In this document: piece after piece, positions 24,550-35,782 of the stretch
How positions within the stretch are numbered: position 1 is the stretch's first letter
Layout: every line of letters starts with the position of its first letter
NCBI GenBank assembly: GCA_028583605.1
Contig: CM053335.1
Location: 12,565,553 to 12,629,552, forward strand
Length of the DNA: 64,000 nucleotides
Direction: 5' to 3'
Source: Dastarcus helophoroides
Lineage: Eukaryota; Arthropoda; Insecta; Coleoptera; Bothrideridae
The notes under the pieces: generated by a model
Database searches by the model: none
The model's input: only the letters and a program-made list of their open reading frames with translations
Told to the model about the DNA's origin: nothing
Program-made: the position numbers and the translations under genes

Positions 24550-25410
24550 CGTTTTAATTGGTATTTAATGCCCATTTTGACACCCTTAGAGGCTGAATGT
24601 TGAGCAAATCCTTCTTTGTGCTCACCTACGTATTTTGGGGAACATCTGTGTAAAGCTTTACCCATCGGCCTGAGCTGCGTGTTGTCTGTTACTCAGCTAA
24701 GTCAGCAATTCAGGTCTGTACCTACTATTACAAATAAATTCAGTCCAATTCCTTTCAAAATTATTATATTTTATAAAAAACCAGAAAATGTATTATCTTT
24801 GTTAGATTATTTTGTTACATTAGTAGTTATTGAGTGGTTTTTGAATTACTTAGTAATACAGCAATATTAAGACCCAGGGAAGTCGAAGTGTGCAATACAC
24901 CCTCCATATCTGGATTTGTTGTGGGTTGCCTAAAAAATTTAGGCCAGCACTTAGGCCACCCTTTCCGGGCCCATTGTGCTAAATACACCCTCCATAAAAA
25001 AGTCGTACTTCTGAAAGTTCGCATTTAATCAAATTGGTTTTTAATGCCTATTTGGACTACCTTAGAGGCTAAATTTTAGCAAATCTCTGTTTGTGCCCAC
25101 CTACGTATTATGGGGAACATCTGTGTGAAATTTCACCCATAGGCCTAGGCAAAGTGTTGTCTGTTAGTCAGCTTAGTCAGAAATTCAGGTCTGTACCTAC
25201 TATTACAAATAAATTCAGTCCAATTCCTTTCATAATTATTATATTTTATAAAAATCCAGAAAATGTATTATCTTTGTTAGATTTTTTTATTAGATTAGTA
25301 GCTGTTGAGTGATTTCTGTAATTACTTAGTAATACAGCAATATTAGAATCCAGGGAAGTCGAAGTGTGCAATACACCCTCCATAAAAAAGTCGTAATTCC
25401 GAATGTTCTC
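24550..25410 (+). repeat. Tandem duplication, about 475-bp unit, two copies
   Basis: CACCTACGTATT falls at 24623 and 25098. Shared words include CAGGTCTGTACCTACTATTA, AGAAAATGTATTATCTTTGT and GGGAAGTCGAAGTGTGCAAT. The first unit holds about 88 bp more than the second (see findings). The GGGGAACATCTGTG...CATAGGCC stretch looks like an insect transposon tail and is also present at 6400-6480. Confidence 0.9.
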
Positions 25411-25740
25411 TTTTAATAAAATATATTGAAGGATTACCCTCCGTAACATTAGAGTTTGAAACATTTCTACGATTTTTATATGGTTTCAGGAGTCAAATAA
25501 TTTGAACCCTCCATAAATATTAGGTTACGTTTATACGTTTCTAGTAAAGCAAGCGTTAACAAAATAGCAAAGTTAGGAATTGCCTGAAAACTTACTACGT
25601 CCAATTATAACAAAACCCCTATAAAATATAACAAATATCTAGAAAATAGTAGAATATTTTAAAGGAAATCAGGCTAAAAATTATAATGAATTTGCTTTGA
25701 GTTTAAAAGTTTGATTTATTGTTACTTTCTTATGTTAAAA
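25411..25740. other. AT-rich spacer
   Basis: Contains one more ACCCTCCATAAA word near 25507, otherwise nothing recognised. Confidence 0.5.
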
Positions 25741-25908
25741 ATTGAAATACAAATCTTGTCCCCTGAAACCAAAAAAGATTAAAAAACACAACAGATGTTG
25801 CTCTCTCAACAGAGCAACCTCTGTTGTGTTTTTTAATCTTTCTTGGTTTCAGGGGACAAGATTTGTATTTCAATTTTTGAAGATAACCAAGGACCAGTCC
25901 CTTCCACA
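25741..25908 (+). mobile_element. Family A, long-hairpin copy
   Basis: The left arm (ATTGAAATACAAATCTTGTC...) and right arm pair over about 65 bases with few mismatches around CTCTCAACAGAG. The tail (GGACCAGTCCCTTCCAC) is only on the right. Confidence 0.9.
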
Positions 25909-26140
25909 AAAAGTATCTTTATGCTGACTTTTTTTTTAAATATTTAATTTTTCTGTTAGTTTCTTTTTTAACCAGAATTAATTATTGTTAGTTATTAATA
26001 GATCCCATATATTTTGTTTACCTTCTTTGCAAAGTAAATGAAAATACAGCCCAGATATTAGGACAAAATAAATCATCAAAATAATTAAAATGAACAGCCA
26101 ACGAGAGATATTAAAGGGGCAAAAATGTCAGAATAAAAAA

Positions 26141-26308
26141 ATTGAAATACAAATCTTGTCCCCTGAAACCAAAAAAGATTAAAAAACACAACAGATGTTG
26201 CTCTCTCAACAGAGCAACCTCTGTTGTGTTTTTTAATCTTTCTTGGTTTCAGGGGACAAGATTTGTATTTCAATTTTTGAAGATAACCAAGGACCAGTCC
26301 CTTCCACA
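26141..26308 (+). mobile_element. Family A, long-hairpin copy (tandem duplicate)
   Basis: Same as 25741-25908, including the variant tail CCCTTCCAC. It arose by duplication rather than a new insertion. Confidence 0.9.
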
Positions 26309-26423
26309 AAAAGTATCTTTATGCTGACTTTTTTTTAAATATTTAATTTTTCTGTTAGTTTCTTTTTTAACCAAAATTAATTATTGTTAGTTATTAATAG
26401 ATCCCATATATTTTTTTTACCTT

Positions 26424-27680
26424 TGTTTTTTCAAAAAATCTACGTTTCTTTTAAATCTCAGCATTATTATTCTGAATTTTGACTGATTTTGAATCTAACA
26501 TGTGTTAATATCACGCTGTTTTTGAAATCCTCACTTGCTTGACGACTTAGGGTTTTTTTTTTGTTTTAAATAATTTTCAAAACTTTGATTTTGTTTGAAA
26601 ATTCCTACTTTATTTGAAAAATTCAATGTTTTTGAAAATGAAATATGCTTCCCTGCTAAAGAAATCATATCCAAAAAAATGTTGATTTTGAAATTAAGAT
26701 TTATTTGTAAAAAGCGATTTTTTCAAAATTTTTACTTTTTTTGAAGATCTTGCTATTTTTTACAATTTTAATGTTTTTTCAAGAAATCTAGGTTTCTTTT
26801 AAATTTCAGCATTATTATTTTGAATTTTGATCCATTTTGGACCTTACATTTGTTAACATCACGCTGTTTTTGAAATCCTTACTTTTTTAACGGCTTAGGG
26901 TTTTTTTTTATTTGGAATTATTTTCAAAATTCCGATTTTGTTTGAAAATTCCTACTTTATTTAAAAAATTTAATGTTCTTGAAAATAAAATATGCTCCCC
27001 TGGTAAGGAAAGCATATCGAAAAAAATGTTGATTTTAAAATTAAGATTTGTTTGTAAATGGTAATTTTTTCAAAATTTTTACTTTATTTGAAAATCTTGC
27101 TATTTGTCACAATTTTAATGTTTTTCAAAAAATCCACGTTTCCTTTAAATCTCAGCATTATTATTTTGAATTTTGACCCATTTTGGATCTTACATGTGTT
27201 AACATCAGGCTGTTTTTTTAAAATTCTCGCTTTTTTGACGACTTGGGTTTTTTTTTATTTCGAATTAATTTTAAAACTTTAATTTTGTTTAAAAATTCCT
27301 ACTTTATTTGAATAACCCAATGTTCTTGAAAATAAAATATGCTCCCCTGCTAAGAAAGCTTATCCAAAAAAATGTTGATTTTGAAATTAAGATTTGTTTG
27401 TAAATGGTAATGTTTTCAAAATTTCTACGTTCTTTGAAAATCTTGCTATTTTTCCCAATTTTGATCTTCTTATAAAAAAAATTACGTTTCTTTTAAATTT
27501 CATCATTAATATTATCAATTTTGACCCTTTTCGGATATAACATGTGTTAACATCAAGCTGTTTTTAAAATCTTAACCTTTTTGGCGACTTAAGGTTTTTT
27601 TTTAATTTTGAATTATTTTCAAAACTTTGATTTTGTTTGAAAAATTCTACTTTATTTAAAAAAATCAGTGTCGTTTAAAA
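26424..27680 (+). repeat. Satellite 4, plus-orientation array, about 3.6 units of 347 bp
   Basis: The ATCACGCTGTTTTTGAAATC box recurs near 26511, 26859, 27205 and 27553 (spacings 348, 346, 348). Each unit also has ATTTCAGCATTATTATT, GTTTGAAAATTCCTACTTTA and TGCTCCCCTGCTAA-type words. The same satellite lies inverted at 29440-33770. Confidence 0.92.
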
Positions 27681-28012
27681 TCTCAACAGAGCAACCTCTG
27701 TTGTGTTTTTTAATCTTTCTTGGTTTCAGGGGACAAGATTTGTATTTCAATTTTTGAAGATAACCAAGGACCAGTCCCTTCCACAAAAAGTATCTTTATG
27801 CTGACTTTTTTTTAAATATTTAATTTTTCTGTTAGTTTCTTTTTTAACCAGAATTAATTATTGTTAGTTATTAATAGATCCCATATATTTTGTTCACCTT
27901 CTTTGCAAAGTGAATGAAAATACAGCCCAGATATTAGGGCAAAATAAATCATCAAAATAATTAAAATGAACAGCCAAAGAGAGATATTAAAGTGGCAAAA
28001 ATGTCAGAATAC
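27681..28012 (+). repeat. Third, partial copy of the 400-bp duplication, with family A right half
   Basis: Matches 25804-26135 base for base over most of its length and begins in the hairpin loop of family A (TCTCAACAGAGCAACC). It is separated from the other two copies by the satellite 4 array. Its family A part ends near 27787. Confidence 0.93.
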
Positions 28013-28351
28013 ATGTAATAAAACATTTTTATTTTGATGGGAATGACACAAGTCGAATAGTTTTTCCAAGTATATGTTCGTCTGTAACAATTTTTATTCT
28101 TAAATACCTTTCTTCTTCAAAAAAAAGTAGGAACTACTTTATTTTATTATTTTCTAACTTGTAAAAGACATGGAAATTGACACACTGAGATTGCCTTCTC
28201 GTGCTTTTGGAGTAATGGAGTAAAAGGTAACATTATCAGAAAGTGTTGAAATTTTGAGTTATAAATGGAAATGGAAAGATAAATAAAAAATTAAAAACCA
28301 AATTTAAAAAAAATGTTTCAAATTCTCAAGATGAACCAAAATTTCAATAAA
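28013..28351. other. AT-rich spacer
   Basis: No recognised feature. Confidence 0.5.
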
Positions 28352-28634
28352 AGAATATTCTTCATGGTAGACCCTTATTGACCAGAAATATTATGTTTTT
28401 TTCAATGTATTTAACATTTCTTCGGCCCAGTTTTAAATATTTTTTTTTAATATTTACAAACTGGGCCGAAGAAATGTTAAATAAATTGAAAAAAACAAAA
28501 AAGAATATTCTTGAAATTTCGTCAAGAAGTCGACAAACGAATTTTGAGCTCAAAGTCGAATCGTTATTAATTTTATTCAACATTAATAATAATAGTTTTT
28601 CTGATTAATAAGAGTCTACCGTGAAGAATAATTC
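28352..28634. mobile_element. Foldback element (family D), about 280 bp
   Basis: The ends form about 30-bp inverted repeats: ATTCTTCATGGTAGACCCTT on the left, and its near-complement through AAGAGTCTACCGTGAAGAAT on the right. Inside, TTAACATTTCTTCGGCCCAG pairs with CTGGGCCGAAGAAATGTTAA around a short AT loop. Overlapping forward and reverse open frames simply mirror each other. No coding capacity. Confidence 0.8.
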
Positions 28635-29007
28635 AAAGTCCAAATTTTAAAAAAAGCTTCTTTTTTAGTCGATAAAATTTATTGGAATAGGTTTTTTAAT
28701 ACGTATTACTAGAAATCAATTTTCGAACTGATATTTAAAAAAAAACCTATAAAAAATCTTCCATAATACTTTAGAAAGGTTCAAAATTTTTTTATTTTAC
28801 TTATAGATGGGGTTGGGGTCCAAACCTATAAAATGTTTGCATACCTAATAGGTGACTGCCACCAAATGAATGAATTTTTGATTTTTCCACTTTTTCTACT
28901 TTTTCATTTAAACCTTTTTAACTTTTAACTTTAACCTTAAAATTTTCAATTTTTTTCATTTGAAAGCCCAATTTTGAGTAAAAATTGGAAATTCCCGAAT
29001 AACAATC
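28635..29007. other. AT-rich spacer
   Basis: Nothing recognised. Confidence 0.5.
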
Positions 29008-29165
29008 GAAATGTTTATTAATTTTATTTAACATTTCTGCGACCCACTTTGGAACTATTTAAGTTTTTATTGAATACTAACAATATTGTGAATTGCAGAA
29101 ATGTTAGATAAAATTAGTAATACTAATGTTTTCGACCAATAATTGTCCACCATGAGGAATAAAAT
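29008..29165. mobile_element. Family D, diverged foldback copy
   Basis: TAATTTTATTTAACATTTCT and its complement AGAAATGTTAGATAAAATTA flank a short spacer, followed by TTGTCCACCATGAGGAATAA. That corresponds to the TCTACCGTGAAGAATAA end of 28352-28634. Confidence 0.65.
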
Positions 29166-29439
29166 CGGAATATGAAGAAGAAACTTTGATGTTGCAACTG
29201 AAAATTATTTATGTAACTCCTGCTTTTTACTTAAAACTTGATACTTCTTTTGAATGTTCTAAATTTAATTATAAAATTGTTATTGTTTTAGGAAGATAAA
29301 GTAGAGAATTTTTTTTAAATTTCGATTGAAATCTAGAAATTTTCAATGAAACAAACCTGTCCATTTGGTATAGAATATTGTTTCTTTAATATATAATGAT
29401 GAATAGTTCATTTTCAAAAAAACATTAAGTTCTTGATAT
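29166..29439. other. AT-rich spacer
   Basis: Nothing recognised. Confidence 0.5.
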
Positions 29440-32400
29440 AAAGCAGAATTTTTCAAACAAAGTCAAAGTAACGAAAATAAGTCGAAATAAAAAAACTCTT
29501 AGTCGTTCTTCAAAAATTGAGAATCTTCAAAAAAAGCATAAATTTAACACATGAAGTATCCAAAAGGGGTTGTTATAATTTAAAATAATGATAATAAAAT
29601 TTAGAAGAAACATAAGTTTTTTCAAAAAAGATTAAAACTGTGAAACATTTTTTTTTAAAGAAAGTACATATTTTTAAAAAATCAACCCTTAAAATCAATT
29701 CTTTTTCTTCCTTTTCTTTAGCAGGGGAGCATATTTTATTTTCAAAAACATTGACTTTTTTAACAAAATAAAAATTTACTTTATTTAATAAAGCAGAAAT
29801 TTTCACACAAAATCGAAATTTCAATTAAAAATCAAAATAAAAAAACCTTAAGTCGTCAAAAAAGTGAGAATTTAAAAAAAACGTGATTTTAACACATGTC
29901 ATATCCAAAAATGGTCAAAATTTTAATTAATAATTATGAAATTTAAAAGGAACGTAGATTTTTCAAAAAAAAAGATCAAAGTAGAAATTTTTAAAAAATC
30001 AACTCTTAAAATCAAATTTTTTCTTCCTTTTCTTTAGTAGGGGAGCATATTTTATTTTTAAAAACATTGACCTTTTAAACAAATTAAAAGTTGTTACTTT
30101 ATTTAATAAAGCAGAATTTTTCAAACACAATCGAAGTTTCGAATATAAATCGAAATAAAAAAACCCTAAGTTGTCAAAAAAATGAGAATTATTAAAAAAT
30201 GTGTAATTTTAACACATGTCATCTCCAAAAAGGTTCAAAATTTAAAATAATAATAATAAAATTTAAAAGAAACGTAGATTTTTCAAAAAAAAGATCAAAA
30301 TTGTGAAAAATAGCACGATTTTCGAACAAAATAGAATTTTGAAAAAATCATCATTTAACAACAAATCCTAATTACAAAAAACAAAATTTCGTCAGTTATT
30401 TTTTCTTAAGCAGGGGAGCATATTTCATTTTTAAAGACATTTAATTTTTTTAAATGAAGTATGAATTTTCAAGCAAAATTTAAGTTTCGTAAATAAATCG
30501 AAATAAAAAAAAACCAAGTGAGAATTTTTAAAAAAGCGTGATTTTAATGTAATATCCAAAAAGGGTCAAAATTTAAAATAACAATAATAAAATTTAAAAA
30601 AACATAGGTTTTTTTGAAAAAGGTCAACATTGTGAAAAATAGTAAGATTTTCAAAAAAAGTAAAATTTTGAAAAAATCAACATTTAAAAACAAATCTTAA
30701 TTACAAAAAACAAATTTTTTTTAATATTTTTTCTTTAGCAGGGGAGTATATTTTATTTTCAATGACATTGAATTTTTCAAATAAAGTGGGAATTTTCAAA
30801 CAAAATCCATGTTTCGAACATAAATCGAAATAAAAAATTTAAGTCATCAAAAAAGTAAGAATTTTTTTAAAAAAAGCGAGATTTTAACTCATGTTATATC
30901 CAAAAGGGGTTTTAATTTAAAATAATAATGATGAAATTTAAAGAAAAACGTAGATTTTTTAAATAAACATCAAAATTGGGAAAAATAGCAAAATTTTTAA
31001 AGAAAGTAGAAATTTTGAAAAATTAACATTTAAAAACAAATCTTAATTTCAACAAACAACATTATTTAGGATATATTTTCTTTAGCAGGAGAGCAATTTC
31101 ATTTTCAAAAACATTGAATTTTTTAAATAAAGAATGAATTTTCAAACAAAATCGCACTTTCGAAAATAAATTGAAATAAAAAACCTCAAGTCGTTAAAAA
31201 AGTCAGAATGTTAAAATAAGCGTGATTTTAACACATGTAATATCCAAAAAGGGTCAAAAGTTAACATATTAATGATGAAATTTAAAAGAAAAGTAATTTT
31301 TTTAAAAAGAGATCAAAATTCTGGAAAATAGTAAGATTTTTAAAGAAACGAGAAATTTTAAAAAAATTAACATTTAAAATCAAATCTTAATTTCAAAAAT
31401 CAGCATCACTTTGGATATTTTTCCTTTAGCAGGGGGCATATTCTATTTTCAACGACACTGAATTTTTCAAATAAAGTAGGAATTTTCAAACAAAATCAAA
31501 GTTTTAAAAAAAATTCGAAATAAAAAAAAACTCTAAGTCGTCAAAAAAGTGAGGATTTTAAAAACAGCCTGATGTTAACACATGTAAGATCCAAAATGGG
31601 TCAAAATTCAAAATAATAATGCTGAAATTTAAAAGAAACCTAGATTTTTTTGAAAAAACATTTAAATTGTGAAAAATAGTAGGATCTTCAAAGAAAGTAA
31701 AAATTTAAAAAAAATCAGCATTTACAAATAAACCTTAATTTTAAAATCAACATTTTTTTCGATATGCTTTCCTTACCAGGGGAGCATATTTCATTTTCAA
31801 GAACATTGAATTTTTCAAATAAAGTAGGAATTTTCAAACAAAACCGGAATTTTGAAAATAATTCCAAATAAAAAAAGACGTTAAAAAAGTAAGGATTTCA
31901 AAAACAGCGTGATGTTAACAAATGTAAGGTCCAAAATGGATCAAAATTCAAAATAATAATGCTGAATTTTAAAAGAAACCTAATTTTTTTGAAAAAACAT
32001 TAAAATTGTTAAAAATAGCAAGATCTTCAGAAAAAGTAAAAATTTTGAAAAAATCGCTATTTACAAATAAATCTTAATTTCAAAATCAACATTTTTTTGG
32101 ATATGATTTCTTTAGCAGGGAAGCATATTTTATTTTTAAAAACATTGAATTTTTCAAATAAAGTAGAAATTTTCAAACAAAATCAAAGTTTTGAAAATAA
32201 TTTGAAACAAAAAAACCCTAAGTCGCCAGACAAGTGAGGATTTCAAAAACAGCGTGATATTAACACATGTTAGATTCAAAATCAGTCAGAATTCAAAATA
32301 ATCATGCTGAGATTTAAAAGAAACGTAGATTTTTTGAAAAAACATTTAAATTGTGAAAAATAGCAAGATCTTTATAAAAAGTAAAAATTTTGAAAAAATC

Positions 32401-33770
32401 ACCATTTACAAAGAAATTTTAATTTCAAAATTAACATTTGTTTGAAAATGTCTTCTTTAGTAGAAGAGTATATTTTATTTTCAAGAACATTGAATTTTTC
32501 AAATAAAGTAGTAATTTCCAAACAAAATCAGAGTTTCAACCATAAATCGAAATAAAAAAACCTCATCAAAAAAGGGAGAATTTTTAAAAAGGCGTGATTT
32601 TAACACATTTTATATCCAAAAAGGTACAAAATTTAAAATAATAATGATGAAATTGAAAACAAAAGTAGATTTTTTTTAAAAAAAGATAAAATTTGTGAAA
32701 AATAGCAAGATTTTCAAAGAAAGTAGAAATTTTGAAAAAATTACCATTTAAACACAAATCTTATATCAAAAAACAGTTGTTTGGATATTTTTTCTTTAGA
32801 AGGAAAGCATTTTTTGTCAAAAACATTGAGTTTTTTGAAAAAAGTAAGAATTTCCAAACAAAATTAAAGTTTCGAAAATAAATCGAAATAAAAACACCTC
32901 AAGTGGTAAAAAGTGAGATTAAAAAAAAAAAGATCCAAAATGGGTAAAAATTTAAAATAATAATGCTGAGGCTCAAACGAAACGTAGATTAAAAAAAAAC
33001 ATTAAAATTGTGAAAAATAGCAAGATCTTCAAGAAAGTAAAAATTTTGAAAAAAACGCCATCTACAAACAAATCTTAATTTTGTAATCAAAATTTTTTTG
33101 TATATTTTTTTTTTAGCAGGGAAGCATATTTTTTTTTTCAAGAACATTGAATTTTTCCAATAAAGTAGTAATTTTCAAACAAAATCGAAGTTTCAAACCT
33201 AAATCGAAATGAAAAACCTCATCAAAATAGGGAGAATTTTTAAAAAGGCGTAATTTTAACACATGTTATATCCAAAAAGGGTTGAAATTTAAAAAAATAA
33301 TGATGAAATTTAAAAGAAACGTAGATTTTTTTTAAAAAAAAGATCAACATTGTGAAAAATAGTAGATTTTCAAAGAAAGTAGAAATTTTGAAAATATCAA
33401 CATTTAAACACAAATCTTGTATCACAAAACATTTTTTTGGATATTTTTTCTTTAGAGGGGAAGTATTTTTTTGTCAAAAACATTGAGTTTTTCAAATAAA
33501 GTAGGAATTTCCAAACAAAATTGAAGTTTCGAAAATAAATCGAAATAAAAAAACCTTGGGTCGTCAAAAATGAGAATATTTAAATTAAATTAATGTAATA
33601 TCCAAAAAGGGTCAAAATCTAATATACCAATGATAAAATTTCAAAAAAAAAACATACATTTTTTTGTAAAAAGATCGACATTGTGAAAAATGGCAAGTTT
33701 TCCCAGAAAGTAGAAATTTTAAAAAATCAACATTTAAAAATAAATCTTCATTTCAGAAAAGCAACATGTC
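29440..33770 (-). repeat. Satellite 4, minus-orientation array, about twelve units
   Basis: The TTTAGCAGGGGAGCATATTT box recurs about every 345 bp (near 29720, 30036, 30409, 30737, 31081, 31428, 31775, 32111, 32457, 32797, 33113, 33450). It is paired with GCGTGATTTTAACACATGT boxes, the complement of the plus array's words. Units near 31500-32450 are closest to the plus array. Edge units are shorter and have lost boxes (near 32930 and 33590). Confidence 0.9.
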
Positions 33771-34050
33771 GAATTTGATAAAGGGTAAATGTTGAAAATA
33801 AAAATGACGTCTTCAAATAAACCTGGAATTTTTAAAAAATAGTCGATATTTCAAAAATAGAATAAAATTTAAAAAAAGAACAAAAATATTCAAAAAAAAG
33901 TCGAAATTTTCATACCTCTTTTTTTCTTACGTTTCCTTTCCTCGAAAACTTAACATTTTTTTTATAAATAAGTTCCAATTAATTAAATATGTGAAAAACA
34001 AAATATTTTCTCATAATTCCTGCTTTATTTCAATTTTTGTTAACTTTTTC
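33771..34050. other. AT-rich spacer
   Basis: Degenerate AAATTTTCAAAAA-like sequence. Nothing recognised. Confidence 0.5.
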
Positions 34051-34270
34051 TTTTATTCTTATAACTCTGATCACAAACCTAAAATTTTGACTTTCAAATT
34101 TTTGAAATTCCAAGCGTCTTTCTTATTCAAATATTTTGGTTTAAGCCAACAGTTTTTTATAAATTTCTTTTCGGGTTTAAACCAAAATATTTGAATAAGA
34201 AAGACGCTTGGAATTTCAAAAATTCCAAAGTCGAAATTTTAGGTTTGTAATCAGAGTTATAAAAATAAAA
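34051..34270. repeat. Long inverted repeat: 93-bp arms, 34-bp spacer
   Basis: The left arm (34051-34143) pairs with the right arm (34178-34270) with only a few mismatches; it includes GGAATTTCAAAAATTCCAAA and its near-complement. The arm sequence is not found in other repeats of the window. It may be a foldback element, a template-switch palindrome or a hairpin-RNA source. Confidence 0.9.
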
Positions 34271-34554
34271 GAAGTCTTCACCTTTTTTCGAGGATTTCAT
34301 GTTTTCAATTTATTATCTACATTTTAACACCTTTTCAGAAATTCGAGTAGCTACAACTTTTGAAATCATGACAAATTTTCGAAAAAAATTGTCGAGGTTT
34401 TTACATTTTAAAATCATTCCTGAAATATCCATATTTTTTCAAAAAATTTGAGTACCTACAAATTTTGAAATCATAAGAAAATTCTCGAATAAAATAAAGA
34501 GAGAGAAATACATAAAACGAGTGGAAATAATTAATTTACATAATTGATATTTCT
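34271..34554. other. AT-rich spacer
   Basis: Nothing recognised. Confidence 0.5.
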
Positions 34555-35083
34555 AACCCTTACTTCGTGGAATACTTTAATATTGTAACGAAGTGTAATT
34601 TTAAAATTATTTAGGAATTTTCTAGAAAATTTGATAAGTGGAAGCAGCCCGCGATAATAAATCAAACGGCAGATAAGCGTTTCAGAGATTTCGGCAAACG
34701 ATAAGTCTTATCTTGTTCCTTCTAGAAGCCGAAGCGGGACCTATGTAAGGCGGTCGGCTTTTCCTCAGTTAGTAAGAAGTCAATAAATAATTTAGTAAAT
34801 TAAACAGCGTTGGTGAATTACAATTGAAGTGTTTCGAGTTCAGTTTTGAAATAAACTGGTTTTAATTCACCAAATGTTAATCAATCAAACGGATAACGCG
34901 CAACAACATTCATAATTATTAAACTTTATTAACGATTAAAAAGCAAAAAATATTAAAAATTCCACAATGTTTCGATAATAATGCGAAACGTGGTCCGTTA
35001 TTAGCAAATATTTACCGAAATATTGTGGAATTTTTAATATCTTTTGTTTTTTTAATTGTTGATGAAGTTTGATAGTTATGAAT
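34555..35083 (-). repeat. Family C element interrupted by a solo LTR
   Basis: The left part (CCCTTACTTCGTGGAATACT) matches the complement of 61120-61150. After the LTR the match resumes with ATTAAACTTTATTAACGATT. The arm at 34918-34975 is inverted at about 35017-35075 around GTGGTCCGTTATTAGCAAAT, so the intact element is a foldback. Confidence 0.82.
34584..34905 (+). mobile_element. Solo LTR of a retrotransposon, 322 bp
   Basis: It begins TGTAACGAAG and ends ACGCGCAACA (5'-TG...CA-3'). It is about 320-360 bp like its relatives at 51441-51799 and 57431-57704. It has a CCTATGTAAGGCGGTC core-promoter region, a CTCAGTTAGT initiator-like word, and AATAAA at 34850-34855. The bases outside are ATAT and ACAT, a possible 4-bp target duplication with one change. 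There is no internal region, so it is a recombination relic. Gypsy or BEL class cannot be decided from LTRs alone. Confidence 0.8.
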
Positions 35084-35782
35084 TAATTAACAATCAAAAA
35101 TATAGAAAAGGAGTAACATTGAAACACAATAAAATTAATTTCGAAACGTTAAAAAAAGGAAGTTTATTACAAATCTTTGAAAATAGGAAGATTTTGAAAT
35201 TTCGAAAAATTAAAGTTAACGTTGAAATTTTAGGAGAAAAACTTGGTCTCCATTTTCCGAAAGAAAATGGTTTTTATTTCCTAAGAGGAATTTGGTAAAA
35301 AAATTGTTACTTCACATAAATAAACAATAAGATAATGAAATAAAAATAGAAGACTTAAACTCGAAATTTCAGCTTCAGAATTGAATGTCAGAAAGAAAAT
35401 TTAAATCTTCAGTTTTAATTCAAATATTTTCTCTTCACTAATTTACGATTTTTTTCTGACAGTTAACGTTAAATTCGAAAGAGGTATGGTTGCCACATTT
35501 AAAATGGTACAAATTCAAAAATCGTATTATAACCCAAAAGCCAGTATTTTCAGTCAACAGTTTACTAAACTCTTGAGATTAGAGCGTATTGATAACGCGT
35601 GATGTTGACACGTGATTGTCATGCATTATGGTGACGCCAAACCATAAGTTTTACCACCTATTCAAAATCGTTCAACGCGCATAAAAAAAGTGTTTACGTT
35701 AAAAAGCCAAAACCTCTTCTTGATAGAGTTGAAGTGATAAAAGAGTCCAAGAAAATACATTTTAATAAAAGTTTTGATTTAT
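35084..35782. other. Mixed AT-rich DNA
   Basis: An 80-codon TTG-started frame (35056-35298) is Lys-rich and unrecognised. Near 35640 the words AAACCATAAGTTTTACCACC and TATTCAAAAT resemble 46972-47000. Confidence 0.4.

Larger units (their letters stand above)
25741..26424 (+). repeat. 400-bp tandem duplication containing family A
   Basis: The sequence from 25741 restarts at 26141, exactly 400 bases later, and is nearly identical until about 26424, where satellite 4 takes over. The portion from 25804 to 26135 recurs a third time at 27681-28012. High similarity indicates recent copying. Confidence 0.93.

Noticed and set aside
28362..28608. Overlapping forward and reverse frames of about 75 residues
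   Set aside because: Mirror images created by the family D palindrome. The same reason applies to the frames at 49081-49432 and 25742-26327.
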